A stretch of 64,000 nt of DNA from Thiohalocapsa sp. GTDB taxonomy: Bacteria; Pseudomonadota; Gammaproteobacteria; Chromatiales; Chromatiaceae. The first letter of the stretch is position 1. Each line of letters opens with the position of its first letter. Position numbers and translations under genes: made by a program. The stretch covers positions 1-64,000 of the forward strand of contig JANQFX010000072.1 in NCBI GenBank assembly GCA_028277725.1, in the 5' to 3' direction. The notes below the pieces were generated by a model that saw nothing but the letters and a program-made list of their open reading frames with translations, had not been told where the DNA came from and made no database searches. This document shows, piece after piece, positions 53,360 to 63,151 of the stretch.

Positions 53360-54523
53360 TCAGCGGCCGCCGTTACTGCCCTGCGACCAGCCGCTGGAGA
53401 CGCCGGCGCCGGGGTCCTCGAGAATACGCTCACCGGGTCGCAGACCGCTGAGCACTGTCACGCCGCCATCTTGCCGGGCTTCGCCGACGCGAATCAGACG
53501 CAGCTCGGGCTCGCCCTGCTCATCTAGCACATAGACCCCCGGCAGGCTGCCGTTGAATCGGATCGACGTCCTCGGGACGACGGGGTTGACCCGCGCCGGC
53601 GCGTTGAAGTCCGGCACCAACACCTTGGCGTACATGCCTGGTTCCGACACACCCTGCGGCAGGTCGAACTTGACCTTGACGGTGTGCCGCTGCGGATCGG
53701 CCATCGGGAAGATCTGCGCCACGCGGACTGGCACGCCGCCTTCGCTGCCTTCACCGCCCCGCACCGGGACGTCGAGCTCACCACGCAGCATCATGCCCTC
53801 GCGCAGGCCGGGGCGCAGCCGGGCCGGCACGTCCACCTCCACCTGCAGGTACTCGACGTCCGCGAAGTTCAGCAGCGGCTGCCCGGGCTGGACGGTGTCG
53901 CCGACCTCGACGAACTTCTTCACGATCACGCCATCGAAAGGCGCAACGGCGCGGGCGTCGCGGAGCTTGGCGTCCAGCGCCCGAAGCTCCGCCTGCAGCG
54001 CCATGATGGCGTTGCGCGCCTCCTGGATCTGGGTGCCGGAAGCGAAGAGGTCGGCAGACAACTCGGCGCCCTGGTCACGGTCGCCGATGAAGTCCTCCAT
54101 CGGGCGGGTGAAGAACTGATCGAAGAGGTTGGGGACGCCCATGCCACCCGGTGAGGAGCGGGCGCGTGGCGAGTAGAGCTCGCGCGTGTATTGCACGCCG
54201 GCGTTGCGCAACTGTGCATCGGCGGACGCGATGCGCGCCACCAACGCCTCGCGCTTGGCTCGCAGCTCGCTGTCGTCCAGCGCGATGAGGGTGTCGCCGG
54301 AGTCGAAGTCGTCGCCCTCGATGCCGGCCAAATACTGGACCCGACCGGGCAGCTGGGCGGCCAAGGTGACGTCTTTGTACGGGATCACCGTTCCGCCGAC
54401 CGAGACGGTCGGCAGCCCTTCGGCCTGTTTGACGACGTAGACACCGTCCGCGGCCTGGGCGGCGGCGGGGAGGAGCAATGCAACGAGGATAGATCGGGCC
54501 AGGACGAGAGCGGGTTTGCCCAT
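53360..54523 (-). CDS. RND periplasmic adaptor (membrane fusion protein)
   Basis: A 387-residue adaptor protein. A signal peptide ('ALVLARSILVALLLPAAAQA') precedes the first half-lipoyl motif ('VTLAAQLPGRVQYLAGIEGDDF'), an alpha-helical hairpin with 'LRAKREALVARIASADAQLR', the second half-lipoyl ('RAVAPFDGVIVKKFVEVGDTV') and beta-barrel/MP domains ('VRVAQIFPMADPQRHTVKVKF'). It couples the permease downstream to an outer-membrane channel not found here. ATG 54523 has AGGA about 10 nt upstream. The hairpin contains an unusual insert ('SPRARSSPGGMGVPNLFDQF') near residues 110-130. Confidence 0.9.
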   Translation of the reverse strand: MGKPALVLARSILVALLLPAAAQAADGVYVVKQAEGLPTVSVGGTVIPYKDVTLAAQLPGRVQYLAGIEGDDFDSGDTLIALDDSELRAKREALVARIASADAQLRNAGVQYTRELYSPRARSSPGGMGVPNLFDQFFTRPMEDFIGDRDQGAELSADLFASGTQIQEARNAIMALQAELRALDAKLRDARAVAPFDGVIVKKFVEVGDTVQPGQPLLNFADVEYLQVEVDVPARLRPGLREGMMLRGELDVPVRGGEGSEGGVPVRVAQIFPMADPQRHTVKVKFDLPQGVSEPGMYAKVLVPDFNAPARVNPVVPRTSIRFNGSLPGVYVLDEQGEPELRLIRVGEARQDGGVTVLSGLRPGERILEDPGAGVSSGWSQGSNGGR

Positions 54524-55271
54524 GTGTAAGGGTTCCTGAAGGCAGCAAGAAGCGAGGTGGCGGGCGTCAAAGGCGTTACGGAGAGGGCGCAGTTTGCCAG
54601 CGTTCGCGGCTGTCTGCCCGGCCCCGCGCGCGGGGCCGGCGAGGCCGCGGACGATCGACTTGTTCTCGGCACACCTGAATGCTGCGCCGAGGCCCGTGTA
54701 TAGTCTGTTCTGGCCAGGCTGCGGTGCGATTCATGCTTAGGCATGCGTGCTGGTCATGGTCGATGCGCGCGCCCAACCGGTGCCCGGTCGACACGCAGTT
54801 CGCTAGTATCACTTAAACACTTGGACACTTCAAGCAACAAGGCACTGAATTATCAAGAAAACAGTGACTTGCGCCTTTTTCCGCCGACCACGCATCAACT
54901 GATGCGGCCCTGCGACCATCTCGGCTGCTTCGGCGGCCGATCGCCCGGCGCGCCACCGGCCCCGGTACGAGCCCGCTGCACCCGCCAACACGGGCGGATT
55001 GGCACATCCGCCGCGGCCAGTCCCGCCGAACCATCGCGCCGCGCAACCGGCCGCGCGCACGGCTCGACGCGGAATCAGACGCCCGAGGCAGGCGCGGAGC
55101 AAGCAACCGCGTTTACAGCAGGGCGGGTGCGGGACGACAATTGAGGGCCTGCGGCTCGCGCGGATCCGATGGACCGGCGCGGACCAGCAACGATCGGACG
55201 GCGTATGCTGCCGAGCGCGGCAACACATTCATCTCGACGGCGACATAGCCATAGACGAAGGGGAACGGTAT
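54524..55271. promoter_or_regulatory. Divergent intergenic region with a 22-bp perfect palindrome
   Basis: This 748-bp stretch separates the RND operon (minus) from the dynamin-like gene (plus) and must hold both promoters. No gene is supported. A perfect 22-nt palindrome lies at 54617-54638 (arms CCGGCCCCGCG/CGCGGGGCCGG), about 95 bp before the adaptor start, where an operator or a transcript hairpin could act. An AT-rich patch at 54835-54870 is the likely plus-strand promoter area. Confidence 0.5.
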
Positions 55272-56726
55272 ATGCCTTCAGCGGCAGGACCCGAGACAGT
55301 TCAGCAGCGGCTGACAGACCTTGAAGCACACCTGGAGCAGGAAAATCCCATCCTGCTGAAGGCCGTGCAGAGCTTCCGCACGCTGGACCAGGTCGCCTAC
55401 GAGGTCGGGCTGCTGCCCAACAACAAGTCCTTTGCGACACGCGTACCCTGGTGGCCGCTGATCTCGGTGCTCGGCACCTTCTCGGCGGGCAAGTCCACCT
55501 TCATCAACGACTTCCTGGGCGAGCCCGTGCAGCGCACCGGCAACCAGGCGGTGGACGATCGCTTCACGGTCGTCGTCTACAGCCCCGAGACGCGCTCGCG
55601 CGCCCTGCCCGGCGTGTCGCTGGATGCCGATCCGCGCTTCCCCTTCTATCAGATGTCGCGCGAGATCGAACGCGTCGCCGGTGGTGAAGGCAAGCGCATC
55701 GACGCCTATCTGCAACTCAAGACCTGCCGCAGCGAGCGGCTCAAGGGGCGCATCGTCATCGACTCCCCCGGGTTCGACGCCGACGCCCAACGCGACACTA
55801 TCCTCAGCCTCACCGACCACATGATCGGCCTGTCCGACCTGGTACTGGTGCTGTTCGACGCCCGGCACCCGGAACCAGGCGCCATGCGCGACACCCTGCG
55901 TCACCTGGTGGCCGAGACCATGCACCGGCCGGATTCGAGCAAGTTCCTGTTCATCCTGAACCAGCTCGACACCTCCGCGAACGAGGACAACCCCGAGGAT
56001 GTGGTTGCGGCCTGGCTGCGCGCGCTCGGTGAGGTGGGCATGACCACGGGGCGCTTCTTCACCATCTTCAGCCGCTCCGCGCCCACCATCGCCGACCAGA
56101 CCCGGCGCAAGCGCTTCGAGGCCAAGCGCGACGAGGACCTGGCCGAGATCTACGACCGCATGGAGCAGGTGGAGGTGGAGCGGGCCTACCGGATCATCGC
56201 CTCCCTGAAGCAGGTCTCCGACGAGCTGGCCGACGAGTCCCTGCCGCTGCTCGAGCAGGCGATGCGGCGCTGGCGCTCGCGAACCCTGACGCTGGACCTG
56301 ATCATGATCGCCGTGCTCGGCGCCGCCTTCCTCGCCTGGAGCATCTCCGCCGGCGACTGGCAGGGGCTGACCTACGCACCCGCCTGGGTCGATTGGCTCG
56401 CGAGCCAGGGCATCGAGATCAACGAGCGCATGGTCGCCATCGGCGGCGGTCTGCTCCTGCTGCTGGTGCACCTGGGCGCGCGGCGCACGGCGGCGTCCAT
56501 GGTCCGATCCTGGTTGCGCAAGCAACTCAAGGGCAAGGAACTACCCGGCGACATCGTCGCCGCCTTCAATCGCAACGCCAAGCGCATCGGCCCCGAGTTC
56601 ACCGGATCGGCGCGCGGCGTCGGCGCCTGGTCGAAGAACCAGCTTGAAACGGTCTTCAACGACTGCGAGACCTACGTGCAACGGCTCAACGAGCGATTCA
56701 CCAATCCCAAGGGGCTCACGGACTAG
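55272..56726 (+). CDS. Dynamin-superfamily (EHD-like) membrane GTPase
   Basis: A 484-residue GTPase with P-loop 'GTFSAGKST' (residues 68-76), G3 'VIDSPGFD' and G4 'NQLD'. The segment 'RTGNQAVDDRFTVVVY' fits switch I of dynamin-like proteins. Two hydrophobic helices (about 345-365 and 395-415, 'MIAVLGAAFLAWSIS' and 'AIGGGLLLLLVHLGA') follow an amphipathic helical stalk. The protein should bind or remodel the inner membrane. ATG 55272 is preceded by AAGGGGA; the frame is open far upstream but without conserved content. It lies 6 bp before the ROK kinase gene. Confidence 0.85.
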   Translation: MPSAAGPETVQQRLTDLEAHLEQENPILLKAVQSFRTLDQVAYEVGLLPNNKSFATRVPWWPLISVLGTFSAGKSTFINDFLGEPVQRTGNQAVDDRFTVVVYSPETRSRALPGVSLDADPRFPFYQMSREIERVAGGEGKRIDAYLQLKTCRSERLKGRIVIDSPGFDADAQRDTILSLTDHMIGLSDLVLVLFDARHPEPGAMRDTLRHLVAETMHRPDSSKFLFILNQLDTSANEDNPEDVVAAWLRALGEVGMTTGRFFTIFSRSAPTIADQTRRKRFEAKRDEDLAEIYDRMEQVEVERAYRIIASLKQVSDELADESLPLLEQAMRRWRSRTLTLDLIMIAVLGAAFLAWSISAGDWQGLTYAPAWVDWLASQGIEINERMVAIGGGLLLLLVHLGARRTAASMVRSWLRKQLKGKELPGDIVAAFNRNAKRIGPEFTGSARGVGAWSKNQLETVFNDCETYVQRLNERFTNPKGLTD

Positions 56727-56732
56727 GCCGCG

Positions 56733-57680
56733 ATGGCGGGGCAAGCCCACCCGGCCGCTCCGGCGACGGCCAACCGCATCGGTATCGATCTCGGCGGCAC
56801 AAAGATCGAGGGCGCGGTGCTCGCCCCGGACGGCGAGCTCCTGCTCCGGCGGCGTCTGCCGACACCACGCGACGACTACGGGGCCACCCTTGGCGCCATC
56901 GCGGGACTGGTCCGCGAGCTCTCGGATGCCCTGCCCTGCGCCGAACCCATCGGCATCGGCACGCCCGGCGCCGTGTCGCCCTTCGACGGCCGCCTGCGCA
57001 ACGCCAACTCCGTCTGGCTCAACGGCCAAGTGCTCGAGGCGGACCTGGCGGCGCTGCTCGAACGCCCGGTGCGCAGCGCCAACGACGCGGACTGCTTCGC
57101 GCTGTCGGAGGCCATCGACGGTGCCGGCGCCGGCGCCTCGAGTCTGTTCGGGGTCATCATCGGCACCGGCACGGGGGCCGGCATCGTCATCGACGGGCGC
57201 CTGCTGCAAGGCCCCAACGCCATCGCCGGCGAGTGGGGGCACAACCCCCTGCCCTGGCCGGAGCCCGACGAGCTGCCCGGCCCGACGTGCTATTGCGGTC
57301 GCCGCGGTTGCATCGAGACCTTCTGCTCCGGGCCCGGCCTCGGCGCCGACTACCGCCATGCCACCGGCCATACCCGCGATGCAGCGGCCATCGCCGCGGC
57401 CGCCGAGACCGGAGACGCCGACGCGGAGGCGGCGATGCTCCGACACGAGCATCGCCTGGCCCGTGCCCTAGCGTCGGTGATCAACCTCCTTGACCCGGAG
57501 GTCATCGTCCTCGGCGGCGGGCTGTCGCAGCTGCAAAGGCTGTATCTGAACCTGCCGCGGCGAATCAGCGAGTACGTCTTCTCCGACGGTCTCGCGACAC
57601 GCATCCTGCCGCCGCGATTCGGCGACAGCAGCGGCGTCCGCGGCGCAGCGATGCTGTGGGACCCGCAGCGGGGAGATTAG
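56733..57680 (+). CDS. mak: ROK-family sugar kinase (Mak-like fructokinase)
   Basis: A 315-residue sugar kinase. 'RIGIDLGGTKIEGAVL' is the phosphate-1 motif, 'LPTPRDDYGATLGAI' and 'GIGTPGAVSPFDG' follow, 'NANSVWLNGQ' and 'SANDADCFALSEA' hold the sugar-binding Asn and catalytic Asp, and 'GTGTGAGIVIDGRL' is the adenosine-side loop. 'EWGHNPLPWPEPDEL' and the zinc motif 'CYCGRRGCIETF' match E. coli Mak closely. It phosphorylates fructose or a related hexose, or possibly an N-acetylhexosamine. Its convergent neighbour is NagZ. Confidence 0.85.
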   Translation: MAGQAHPAAPATANRIGIDLGGTKIEGAVLAPDGELLLRRRLPTPRDDYGATLGAIAGLVRELSDALPCAEPIGIGTPGAVSPFDGRLRNANSVWLNGQVLEADLAALLERPVRSANDADCFALSEAIDGAGAGASSLFGVIIGTGTGAGIVIDGRLLQGPNAIAGEWGHNPLPWPEPDELPGPTCYCGRRGCIETFCSGPGLGADYRHATGHTRDAAAIAAAAETGDADAEAAMLRHEHRLARALASVINLLDPEVIVLGGGLSQLQRLYLNLPRRISEYVFSDGLATRILPPRFGDSSGVRGAAMLWDPQRGD

Positions 57681-57737
57681 GTTCGAGTCATAAGTGGCCG
57701 GCGCGCTAGCGAAGGTGCTTTGAGCTGCTCGGTCTCG

Positions 57738-58865
57738 TCAGACCTGCGCCGCCGCCTGCGCCAACGCCTCCACCACGGCCTGATGCGTCGGCGTGCCGAT
57801 GAGGTCGGACAGCTCCCCTGTCTCAGATGAGGCGGCCGCCTGGGGCAGGATCGCGGCCTTCACGCGCCGGATGCGGTCCAGCGACGATTGCAACCGGTTC
57901 GCATCCACCTCGCCGGACTCGATCTGCCGCGTCAGGGTCTCCATCAACTCGAATTGGATAGCCGTCTGCGGACGGCGACCGTCGATCCCGCCACCGCCGC
58001 CGATGAAGAGATCGCAGCCCGCCTCGACGGCCCGGCGCGTCAGCTCCGACGGTGTATAGCGCCCCCAGACGCCCCGCATTTCCATGTTGTCCGTGACGAT
58101 CAGACCGTCGTAGCCCATCTCCTGCCGCAGCAGGTCGTTCAGGATGCGCGCCGACAGGGTCGCCGGCCAGTCCGGGTCCAGCGCCGGGTAGAGCACGTGC
58201 GCGGTCATGATCGCGGCAACGCCGGACTCCGCCGCGTCGCGGAATGGCGGTAACTCGATGTCCTCCAGCGACTCGCGGTCGCGACGCACCCTGGGTAGCT
58301 CGCTGTGCGAATCGGTGTCGGTGTCGCCGTGGCCCGGGAAGTGCTTGCCGCAGGCGAGCAGCCCATGGCGCTGGTAGATGTCGATGACCCGCCTCGCCAC
58401 CGCCGAGACCAGCTCAGGCGTGCCCCCATAGGCACGATCGCCGATGATCGGGTTGGCCGGATTGCTGTCGACGTCCAGTACCGGTGCGAAATTGAAGTTG
58501 ATGCCGACGGCGGTGAGTTCGCGCGCCGTGACCGTTGCGGCCCGCTCCACCAGCTCGAAGGAGCCGCTGCGCTCCGCCAGACTGCCGAGCACTCGCGCCG
58601 ACGGCAGCTCCGTGAACGGCGCACGCAGGCGCGCAACGCGCCCGCCCTCCTGGTCGACGCTGATCAGGGGCGGCTCGCCCGCGGGATAACGCGCCCGGAT
58701 GTCCGCGCACAGCTGCGCCACCTGCTCTGGTGTGCCGACATTGCGCCGGAACAGGATGAAGCCGCCGGGGCGCCAGTGCTCGATGGTCCGCGCAAGCGCC
58801 GGACCCATCGCAACGCCGTCGAACCCGAGAATGAACACCCCGCCGGCGAGATGGCGTGCCTGCAT
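57738..58865 (-). CDS. nagZ: Beta-N-acetylhexosaminidase NagZ (GH3)
   Basis: A 375-residue cytoplasmic glycoside hydrolase of the peptidoglycan recycling pathway, removing GlcNAc from anhydromuropeptides. 'LISVDQEGGRVARL' and 'ACGKHFPGHGDTDTDSHSEL' (with the histidine acid/base of the catalytic loop) and 'GLIVTDNMEMRGV' (nucleophile Asp) are the GH3 NagZ signatures. No signal peptide. The C-terminal ~60 residues extend slightly beyond the common length. ATG 58865. Confidence 0.94.
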   Translation of the reverse strand: MQARHLAGGVFILGFDGVAMGPALARTIEHWRPGGFILFRRNVGTPEQVAQLCADIRARYPAGEPPLISVDQEGGRVARLRAPFTELPSARVLGSLAERSGSFELVERAATVTARELTAVGINFNFAPVLDVDSNPANPIIGDRAYGGTPELVSAVARRVIDIYQRHGLLACGKHFPGHGDTDTDSHSELPRVRRDRESLEDIELPPFRDAAESGVAAIMTAHVLYPALDPDWPATLSARILNDLLRQEMGYDGLIVTDNMEMRGVWGRYTPSELTRRAVEAGCDLFIGGGGGIDGRRPQTAIQFELMETLTRQIESGEVDANRLQSSLDRIRRVKAAILPQAAASSETGELSDLIGTPTHQAVVEALAQAAAQV

Positions 58866-59031
58866 AGCGACTGATTTCCCCGGGCAACCGTGGCCCTTGC
58901 GACGATGTCAAAGGCCGACATTATAGGCAACCTCGCCGCAGGGTCTCCGCGCACCGGCGCGACGCGCCTGGCGCCTGGCATTGCCGAAGCGCACGCGGCG
59001 CTTTATGTTTGGAGGCAGGAGGGTCGCTGTC

Positions 59032-59733
59032 ATGACTGAGCCCGGCCGCCACTGCTACGCCTACCCACATCCCGCATTGACCACCGACGTCGCGTTGTTC
59101 ACGATTCTGGACGACCGGCTTCAGCTGTTGCTCGTGCGCCGCGCCCGCGCGCCCTTCGCGGACAGCTGGGCGCTGCCTGGCGGTTTCCTGGACATGGACG
59201 AAGACCTGGACCAGTGCGCGGCCCGGGAGCTGGCCGAGGAGACCGGCCTCGAAGGTCTGGAGCTCGAGCAGGTCCAGACCTTCGGCGCGGTCGGCCGGGA
59301 CCCCCGCGAGCGCGTCATCAGCGTCGCCTACCTGGCGCTGGCGCCCCCGGACGGGCTCAGGATTCGCGCCGGAGACGACGCGGCGGACGCCCGCTGGTTC
59401 CCGCTGGATGCACTGCCCGACCTGGCGTTCGATCACGATCAGGTCATCGGCCACGCCCATCGGCGCCTGCGCGAGCGGCTGTCCGACTCGACCCTGGCCT
59501 TCCGGCTGCTGCCCGATCGCTTCACGCTGGATGAGTTGCGTAGAGTGTACGAACGGCTGCTGAGCGCGGAGCTCGACGCCCGGCACACGGCACACTGGAA
59601 CCATGCCCTGTCGACCATCGAACCGACCGGTGAGCAGTGCGAGATCCATGGCCGCCCCGCCCGGCTCTACCGGCCGCGACGGGCCGGCGGCGATCACTCG
59701 CCGCCACCCCTGAACACACCCGATCAGACATGA
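59032..59733 (+). CDS. nrtR: NrtR-like Nudix transcriptional regulator
   Basis: A 233-residue protein. An N-terminal Nudix domain has an intact box: G51-x5-E57-x7-R65-E66-L67-x-E69-E70-x-G72-L73. A C-terminal winged-helix domain follows: '[20 protein letters not shown]', '[23 protein letters not shown]'. This pair of domains is typical of NrtR, which represses NAD biosynthesis genes and senses ADP-ribose. The stop overlaps the nadA frame (ATGA 59730-59733), which fits that role. Because the Nudix box is complete it may also be catalytic. ATG 59032 has AGGAGGG about 8 nt upstream. A short dyad ATGTC-N7-GACAT at 58905-58921 is a possible operator. Confidence 0.85.
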   Translation: MTEPGRHCYAYPHPALTTDVALFTILDDRLQLLLVRRARAPFADSWALPGGFLDMDEDLDQCAARELAEETGLEGLELEQVQTFGAVGRDPRERVISVAYLALAPPDGLRIRAGDDAADARWFPLDALPDLAFDHDQVIGHAHRRLRERLSDSTLAFRLLPDRFTLDELRRVYERLLSAELDARHTAHWNHALSTIEPTGEQCEIHGRPARLYRPRRAGGDHSPPPLNTPDQT

Positions 59734-59771
59734 ACACATCCCGCGCCGACGCCGCGGATGGAGACCACTCC

Positions 59772-60842
59772 ATGACCAGCCCCGCCCCAGACATGCAGGC
59801 CAAGCCGCATATCCAGGTGCCTCCACACCCACAATGGCCCGCCATGAGCGATGCGGACCGGAACGGCCTCAAGGGGCGCATCGCCGAGCTGCTGCGCCGA
59901 CAGAACGCCGTGCTGGTGGCCCACTACTATGTCGATGGCGACCTCCAGGCGCTGGCGGAAGAGACCGGCGGTTGCGTCGCCGACTCCCTGGAAATGGCCC
60001 GCTACGGCACCGAGTCCGACGCGGACACCCTCGTGGTCTGCGGCGTGCGCTTCATGGGCGAGACGGCGAAGATCCTCAATCCGGAAAAGCGCGTGCTGAT
60101 GCCGGACCTCGGCGCCACCTGCTCGCTGGACGAGGGCTGCCCTGCCGACGCCTTCGGCGCCTTCTGCGACGCCCATCCGGAGCACACCGTCGTCGTGTAC
60201 GCCAACACCTCCGCCGAGGTCAAGGCCCGCTCCGACTGGGTGGTGACCTCCAGCATCGCCCTGCCCGTCGTCCAGCACCTGGCTGAGCAGGGCGAGAAGA
60301 TCATCTGGGCGCCGGACAAGCACCTGGGGCACTATGTGGAGCGGATGACCGGCGCCGACATGCTGCTCTGGGACGGCGCCTGTGTCGTGCACGAGGAGTT
60401 CAAGGGATTCGCGCTGGATCGGGTGCGGCGGCTGCACCCGGACGCCGCGGTGCTGGTGCACCCGGAGTCACCCGATGAGGTCGTGGATCAGGCGGACGTG
60501 GTCGGCTCGACCACCCAGCTCATCAAGGCCGTCACGGACATGCCGAACCGGGAGTTCATCGTCGCCACCGACGAGGGCATCTTCTGGAAGATGCGCCAGC
60601 TCGCCCCCGAGAAGACCCTCATCGCCGCGCCCACCGCCGGCGAAGGCGCCACCTGCGAAAGCTGCGCACACTGCCCCTGGATGGCCATGAACGCCCTGTC
60701 CAACCTGGAGCGGGTCCTCATCGAGCACCACCAGGAGATCCACATCGACGAGGACATCCGCCAGCGCGCCGTGCGACCCATCCAACGCATGCTCGACTTC
60801 GCCCGCGAACGCGGCATCGGCGCGCGCGGTAAGAGCGACTGA
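59772..60842 (+). CDS. nadA: Quinolinate synthase NadA
   Basis: A 356-residue iron-sulfur enzyme that condenses iminoaspartate with dihydroxyacetone phosphate to quinolinate in de novo NAD synthesis. Cluster ligands are Cys117 ('[11 protein letters not shown]'), Cys204 ('[11 protein letters not shown]') and Cys301 ('[11 protein letters not shown]'). '[17 protein letters not shown]', '[14 protein letters not shown]' and '[12 protein letters not shown]' are family motifs. ATG 59772 is preferred because GGAG lies 8 nt upstream; ATG 59730 overlaps the nrtR stop and is an alternative. nadB and nadC are not in the window. Confidence 0.95.
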   Translation: MTSPAPDMQAKPHIQVPPHPQWPAMSDADRNGLKGRIAELLRRQNAVLVAHYYVDGDLQALAEETGGCVADSLEMARYGTESDADTLVVCGVRFMGETAKILNPEKRVLMPDLGATCSLDEGCPADAFGAFCDAHPEHTVVVYANTSAEVKARSDWVVTSSIALPVVQHLAEQGEKIIWAPDKHLGHYVERMTGADMLLWDGACVVHEEFKGFALDRVRRLHPDAAVLVHPESPDEVVDQADVVGSTTQLIKAVTDMPNREFIVATDEGIFWKMRQLAPEKTLIAAPTAGEGATCESCAHCPWMAMNALSNLERVLIEHHQEIHIDEDIRQRAVRPIQRMLDFARERGIGARGKSD

Positions 60843-60886
60843 CCTTCGTCGGTTGGGCCATCGGTCCAGCAGGGCGGCGTCGACGC

Positions 60887-62043
60887 ATGCCAAGGGCGGC
60901 CGACGGTGGGGCAAGGGCGTGGCGGGCTGCGGCCACGCTACTGTGGTTGCTCTGCGTCTGTGGCTCCGCGGCGCAAGCCCGCGTCGACAGCGCGGCTTCG
61001 GGTCCTGATCGATTCGCGGCGACCGCGGCGCGGATCAGATCGACCTACGACAGCGCGGTCTTCACGCTGTCGCCCTACCGCATCGGCCACTACGGCCTCC
61101 GCATGTTTCGCCAAACCCAGGACCCGCGCTACGGCTCCCTGATCTGGGTAGACATGGGGCGCATTGGGCGAGCCGCCTGAATCGCATCAGCGCCGAACTG
61201 CACACGGACGAGCAGATCGCCGCCTATGCCGAGCGACGCCTGGCAGACTATTCCCTGAGCACCGGCGAGCGCAGCCGTCACCGTCTGCGGGCCGCCCGCG
61301 AGCGGCCGGACTACCTGTTGCTCGGCACCCGCCTCCTGCCCGCCCTCGCCCGCGTCGACGCCTACGGCCTCGCCCACCGAGACGACGCCCGCCTGCGGGC
61401 GCTGTTGCGCCGGCACGACTTCCACGACACGGTCACGGACCCGGCCATGATCCGCGCCTGGGCCGGGCAGCTCGCAAACCAGGTGTATTGGCTGCGTCAA
61501 CTCGGGGAGGCCGAGTTGGTGGATGACTACAGCGCGGCCTTCCGCGCCACCTATCCGGACACGGGCGACGAGGCGCTGTCGGACCAGCAGTTTCGCAACA
61601 AGGTCTACGGCCTGACGCATCTGGTCCTGGCCGCATCGGGCTACTACCGATGGCCGGTGGCGGAGCCGGATCACGAATGGGTGTTCGACTACTTTCGCAC
61701 CCGCCTCGACGCGATCGAGCGCCGCGGCACCCTGGACCTCCTCGCCGAGGTCGGGGTCTGCTTTCTGCTCGCGGGCCTCAAGGACGCCCCGCCCCTGCAA
61801 CGCATCCGCGAGCGAGTCGCCGCATCCGTCCTCACCGAACACGGCGTCATTCCGTCGAGCAAGGGCAGCGTCGACCTGCAGACCGTGGAGCATCGCAACA
61901 GCATCGCGATCCTGCTCCTGGATTGGCGCGGCCCCCATGCGGTGCCCACCGCAACGAGCCACGGCGAACTCTTCCAGCGCCTGCCGTTCGGACTGGTGGC
62001 GAAAAGGCCAGGCCAATCGCCACCGCCGCCCGCAAGTGACTAG
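60887..62043 (+). pseudogene. Frameshifted DUF3541-like secreted protein
   Basis: Two frames together make one protein of about 385 residues. The first (60887-61180) has a signal peptide ('AAATLLWLLCVCGSAAQA') and 'GHYGLRMFRQTQDPRYGSL'. The second continues 'ASRLNRISAELHTDEQIAAY' and goes to 62043 with 'QVYWLRQLGEAELVDDY' and 'DQQFRNKVYGLTHLVLAASGYY'. Continuity is restored if GGG at 61166-61168 loses two bases ('RI' then 'ASRLNR'). It resembles DUF3541 proteins of gammaproteobacteria, function unknown. Either a recent inactivation or a sequencing error; the downstream part shows no further decay. Confidence 0.7.
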
Positions 62044-62053
62044 CAAGCACGGC

Positions 62054-62929
62054 TCAAGTCCCGGCGATGCGGTCGTAGTATCGGGCGCGGTACAGCAGCC
62101 TTGGGACAGCGCCGTCGGTGAAACCAGAGCGCGTATGCAGGACGTTGTTGCTGACCAGCCCCCAGCCGGATTCCAGACGACCGCTTAGATGCCAGGGCGT
62201 CTGGCGGTGCAGCACGTCCTTGAGACAGGCGACCGCTTCGATAGTGAGCGGGTCGTCGCGCCAGACGATGTTGCGCGCCCGGTTGGTATAGCGCATGTGG
62301 AGTTGGCCGTCGGGGCGGACCGAGAACACCGGTCCGGGTTGGTCGGGGCGCATCTGCTCACCATCGACGTAACTGGCGGGGATGATCATGCACTCGGGTT
62401 GCATCAGCGCGCGGATGTACTCCGGTGACTGGTCGCGCACCAGGATGTAGGCGATGTCGTGATCCAGCAGGTCATTCACGCCACCGTCCTCCGCGGGGTG
62501 AACGCAATGCAGCAGAAGGCCATCGATCCGGCACTCGGAGGCGTTGTAATAGCCGTCGGTGTGCCAGGCGATGGGCCGGTTGGAGTAAGGGATGTACTCC
62601 CGATGCCGGGCGTCGGTCTGCACCGTCAGCGACGTGACGGCATCGTCGTCCGCACCGCGGTTGTGGTCCAGCCGATGCAGCCCGAAGGCGGCGCCGAGGG
62701 CGGTCGGAATCCGCTTATCGGGATCATCGCCGGTCTTGCCGACATAGACGGCCATGTTCGCACGCCGGCAGCGCTCCAGCATGGCCCCGTGCTCCGCGCT
62801 GGTCAGGCTACGCGGGTCGCCGATCTCGACGACCAGATCGTCGAGACGGGTCGGCGCCCCGGCGAGCTTGCGCTCACGCCACCTGAGGTAGGCCGTGTCC
62901 GAGGCGAGGTCGAAGGGGGAATCGGGCAT
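62054..62929 (-). CDS. TauD/TfdA-like Fe(II)/2-oxoglutarate dioxygenase
   Basis: A 291-residue double-stranded beta-helix oxygenase. The metal-binding H-x-D is 'AWHTDGYYN' and the distal His is in 'SNNVLHTRSGF', followed by an Arg in 'RLLYRARYY' suited to bind 2-oxoglutarate. 'MRYTNRARNIVW' is another family block. It should hydroxylate or cleave a small substrate such as a sulfonate or an amino-acid derivative; which one cannot be told. ATG 62929. No transport gene adjoins. Confidence 0.82.
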   Translation of the reverse strand: MPDSPFDLASDTAYLRWRERKLAGAPTRLDDLVVEIGDPRSLTSAEHGAMLERCRRANMAVYVGKTGDDPDKRIPTALGAAFGLHRLDHNRGADDDAVTSLTVQTDARHREYIPYSNRPIAWHTDGYYNASECRIDGLLLHCVHPAEDGGVNDLLDHDIAYILVRDQSPEYIRALMQPECMIIPASYVDGEQMRPDQPGPVFSVRPDGQLHMRYTNRARNIVWRDDPLTIEAVACLKDVLHRQTPWHLSGRLESGWGLVSNNVLHTRSGFTDGAVPRLLYRARYYDRIAGT

Positions 62930-63151
62930 CGTCGCGGGTTCCGTTCGGGGTTGTCTTGGCAGTGCTTCCGCCCATTATTCCACATGCTTCCTGTGTCTAT
63001 CCGTTTGCACACGGACCCCGCGCGGCCCTTCCCCGTCAGTCGATCTCGGCCCCCCCGCGTCCCCGGTCGTAGCGGCCTTCATCCGGCGGGTGACTCGCGA
63101 CGGACGCATGAATTCCTGGCGGCACAGGCATTTGCGCACGGCACTGAACGG
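62930..63151. other. Short intergenic stretch without a recognisable gene
   Basis: Upstream of the dioxygenase gene and downstream of the recombinase remnant. It should hold the dioxygenase promoter on the minus strand. No repeat or structure stands out. Confidence 0.4.
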
